Under the pieces are notes generated by a model. It was given only the letters and a program-made list of their open reading frames with translations, had not been told where the DNA came from and made no database searches. This document shows, in pieces, positions 6,557 through 7,535 of a stretch of 7,535 nt of DNA; positions within the stretch are counted from its first letter, which is position 1; each line of letters starts with the position of its first letter. The position numbers and the translations under genes are program-made. Source of the DNA: an uncultured Pirellulaceae bacterium (lineage in GTDB: Bacteria > Planctomycetota > Planctomycetia > Pirellulales > Pirellulaceae); assembly GCA_947258905.1 (NCBI GenBank), contig CAMYKF010000293.1:1-7535 (forward strand), given 5' to 3'.

Positions 6557-7101
6557 CAGTAGCGTCGGGACCAGATCAATGCTGCTGACCAGTTCCGGTC
6601 GGTCAACCGGCGTCAGCTTGTTTGGCCAGCAAAACATAATCGGCGCCCGCACGTCCCCCTCGTTTGACGATTGCTTGGACCGTGGGGCAAACGGCGATCT
6701 TGGGCGTTCTGAATCCAGCCATTGTCGGTGACGTAGACAACCAGCGTGTTCTCGCTGAGTCCGCGGTTTTCGATCAGGTCGACGAGTTGCCCGCAAGTTT
6801 CATCGAACCATTCGCACATGGCGTAGTACCTTGCAATCGGCAGCAGCCGGTCTTCACGCTGGTATTTGCGGAGCAATCGCTCCGGGGGATTGTGGGGCGT
6901 ATGAGGCAGCATGGGCGCGTACCACACCAGGAACGGCTTGTCCTGTTCCACCGCCATGTCAACGAATTCCTCGACGGGTCCCAGCCCGTCGCGGCCAATT
7001 TGTAATCCGTCGTCGCCGTGTCGACCGCCCGGTTTCGGGAATCCGCGTGACATGCCGTGCGTGAAGAACAGCGAATCGACAGCAAGTAACCGGTATGCCA
7101 A
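6548..7101 (-). pseudogene. Sulfatase remnant, N-terminus lost and frameshifted
   Basis: About 184 residues of what is normally a 450-550-residue enzyme that removes sulfate from polysaccharides or other esters. In the first frame (7101 down to about 6692): FTHGMSRGFPKPGGRHGDDG, PFLVWYAPMLPHTPHNPP, RYYAMCEWFDETCG and VVYVTDNGWIQ, where the Asp-Asn of TDNG are metal ligands in the family. At about 6691-6693 one base appears to be missing, and the protein continues in another frame with FAPRSKQSSNEGDVRAPIM, CWPNK and SSIDLVPTLLAAA. The N-terminal half with the formylglycine C-x-P-S-R motif is absent, and an in-frame stop (7102-7104) closes the upstream side. It cannot be an active sulfatase. 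Loss by decay after rearrangement is the simplest reading. Confidence 0.85.
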
Positions 7102-7143
7102 TCAGTCTCCAAACCTATTCCGGCAAAGGCAAGTCGGCAGAGT

Positions 7144-7535
7144 CTATTGGCCTTGGGTGCAGTCAACCTCGATTCTGTTGTCTTCGAAACCGACAAAATA
7201 AAGGACCATCGTGCAACCGTTCAAGTTGTCTGACAACATGAGGTCTTCGGTGAAAATCGTCGAGTCTCCATCCTCCGCTTGTTTTAGAACGGCAGACCCA
7301 TGACTAATGCCCCCACCTTGAAAATCGAGGTACAGCATTGACGGCAAGTCTTGATTGCTGGAACTCAAAACAGGTATCTGCAGCCGAATGACTTGGTCGG
7401 TTAGGGGTAGCGTTACCTTGGCGTCTGGTATCGAGAGGTCCCAGCTTCCGTTGTTGGAATTCGCGTGAATCGCGGGGAGTGTAACTACGGCCAGTTCATC
7501 CCGCGGCGGTGGCTCCTTGGCAGACGACCTGCAGC
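7144..7535 (-). CDS. Hypothetical small protein, probable lipoprotein (start outside window)
   Basis: The minus-strand frame is open from the right edge to TAG at 7144-7146, giving 129 residues. The first complete codon is Cys, followed by RSSAKEPPPRDE. The partial codon before it ends in GC, so that residue must be Gly, Ser, Cys or Arg. With Gly or Ser this fits a lipobox, and the protein would be a lipoprotein of about 129 mature residues beginning with a Pro-rich tether. The rest is beta-rich (LAVVTLPAI, KVTLPLTDQVIRLQIPV, SMLYLDFQGGG, CTMVLYFVGFED) and ends VDCTQGQ. I recognise no family. The DNA is visibly less GC-rich than the genes to its left. An internal TTG (7366-7368) is a poor start because the coding character continues upstream of it. 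Confidence 0.6.
   Translation of the reverse strand, partial: CRSSAKEPPPRDELAVVTLPAIHANSNNGSWDLSIPDAKVTLPLTDQVIRLQIPVLSSSNQDLPSMLYLDFQGGGISHGSAVLKQAEDGDSTIFTEDLMLSDNLNGCTMVLYFVGFEDNRIEVDCTQGQ

Noticed and set aside
6774..7196. Minus-strand 140-codon frame overlapping the sulfatase remnant
   Set aside because: The sulfatase motifs are in a different frame; this one is rich in Arg, Ser, Cys and Thr with no family signal.
1..7535. CRISPR array, tRNA, riboswitch or toxin-antitoxin pair
   Set aside because: No regularly spaced repeats, no cloverleaf-like sequence and no small paired genes were found by reading both strands.

Overview
The window reads as a piece of a moderately GC-rich, Gram-negative-type chromosome, most likely from the Planctomycetota. 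This is inferred from a sulfatase relative of the kind those genomes carry in large numbers, an Ala-rich repeat-type protein fragment, secreted small proteins, and several starts without a Shine-Dalgarno sequence. No rRNA, tRNA or marker gene confirms it.

Left part (1-3500): a minus-strand gene running off the left edge encodes a PAS sensor domain. It is divergent from a complete plus-strand PP2C-type Ser/Thr phosphatase (577-1470). The spacer between them carries a tandem TTCTGACAG repeat. After a 406-base stretch with no credible gene comes a complete FGGY-family sugar kinase (1877-3415), closest in motifs to xylulokinase. It is followed by a strong hairpin and a T-run that look like its terminator.

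Middle (3560-6062): a two-gene unit joined by an ATGA overlap. The first gene is an S41-type peptidase carrying part of a SnoaL/NTF2-like domain at its N-terminus. The second is a secreted protein resembling the LolA-like outer-membrane-lipoprotein-sorting family. The peptidase ORF has no signal peptide of its own, yet a signal-peptide-like start with a well-spaced Shine-Dalgarno lies just upstream in another frame. The SnoaL domain also lacks its N-terminal half. This suggests a deletion plus frameshift, an assembly error, or a recoding event, and it is the most interesting point in the window.

Right part (6063-7143) is a minus-strand graveyard. It holds a possible IS21-type transposase scrap, a REP-like imperfect palindrome, an Ala-rich protein tail, and a sulfatase remnant. 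The sulfatase remnant lacks its N-terminal half (including the formylglycine site), carries a one-base frameshift, and is fused in frame to the Ala-rich tail at an 11-bp repeated sequence. Beyond it, at the right edge, is the C-terminal part of a minus-strand protein that looks like a small lipoprotein, in visibly less GC-rich DNA.

The kinase, the phosphatase and the peptidase module show no obvious joint pathway. I do not see a complete new defence or mobile system here.
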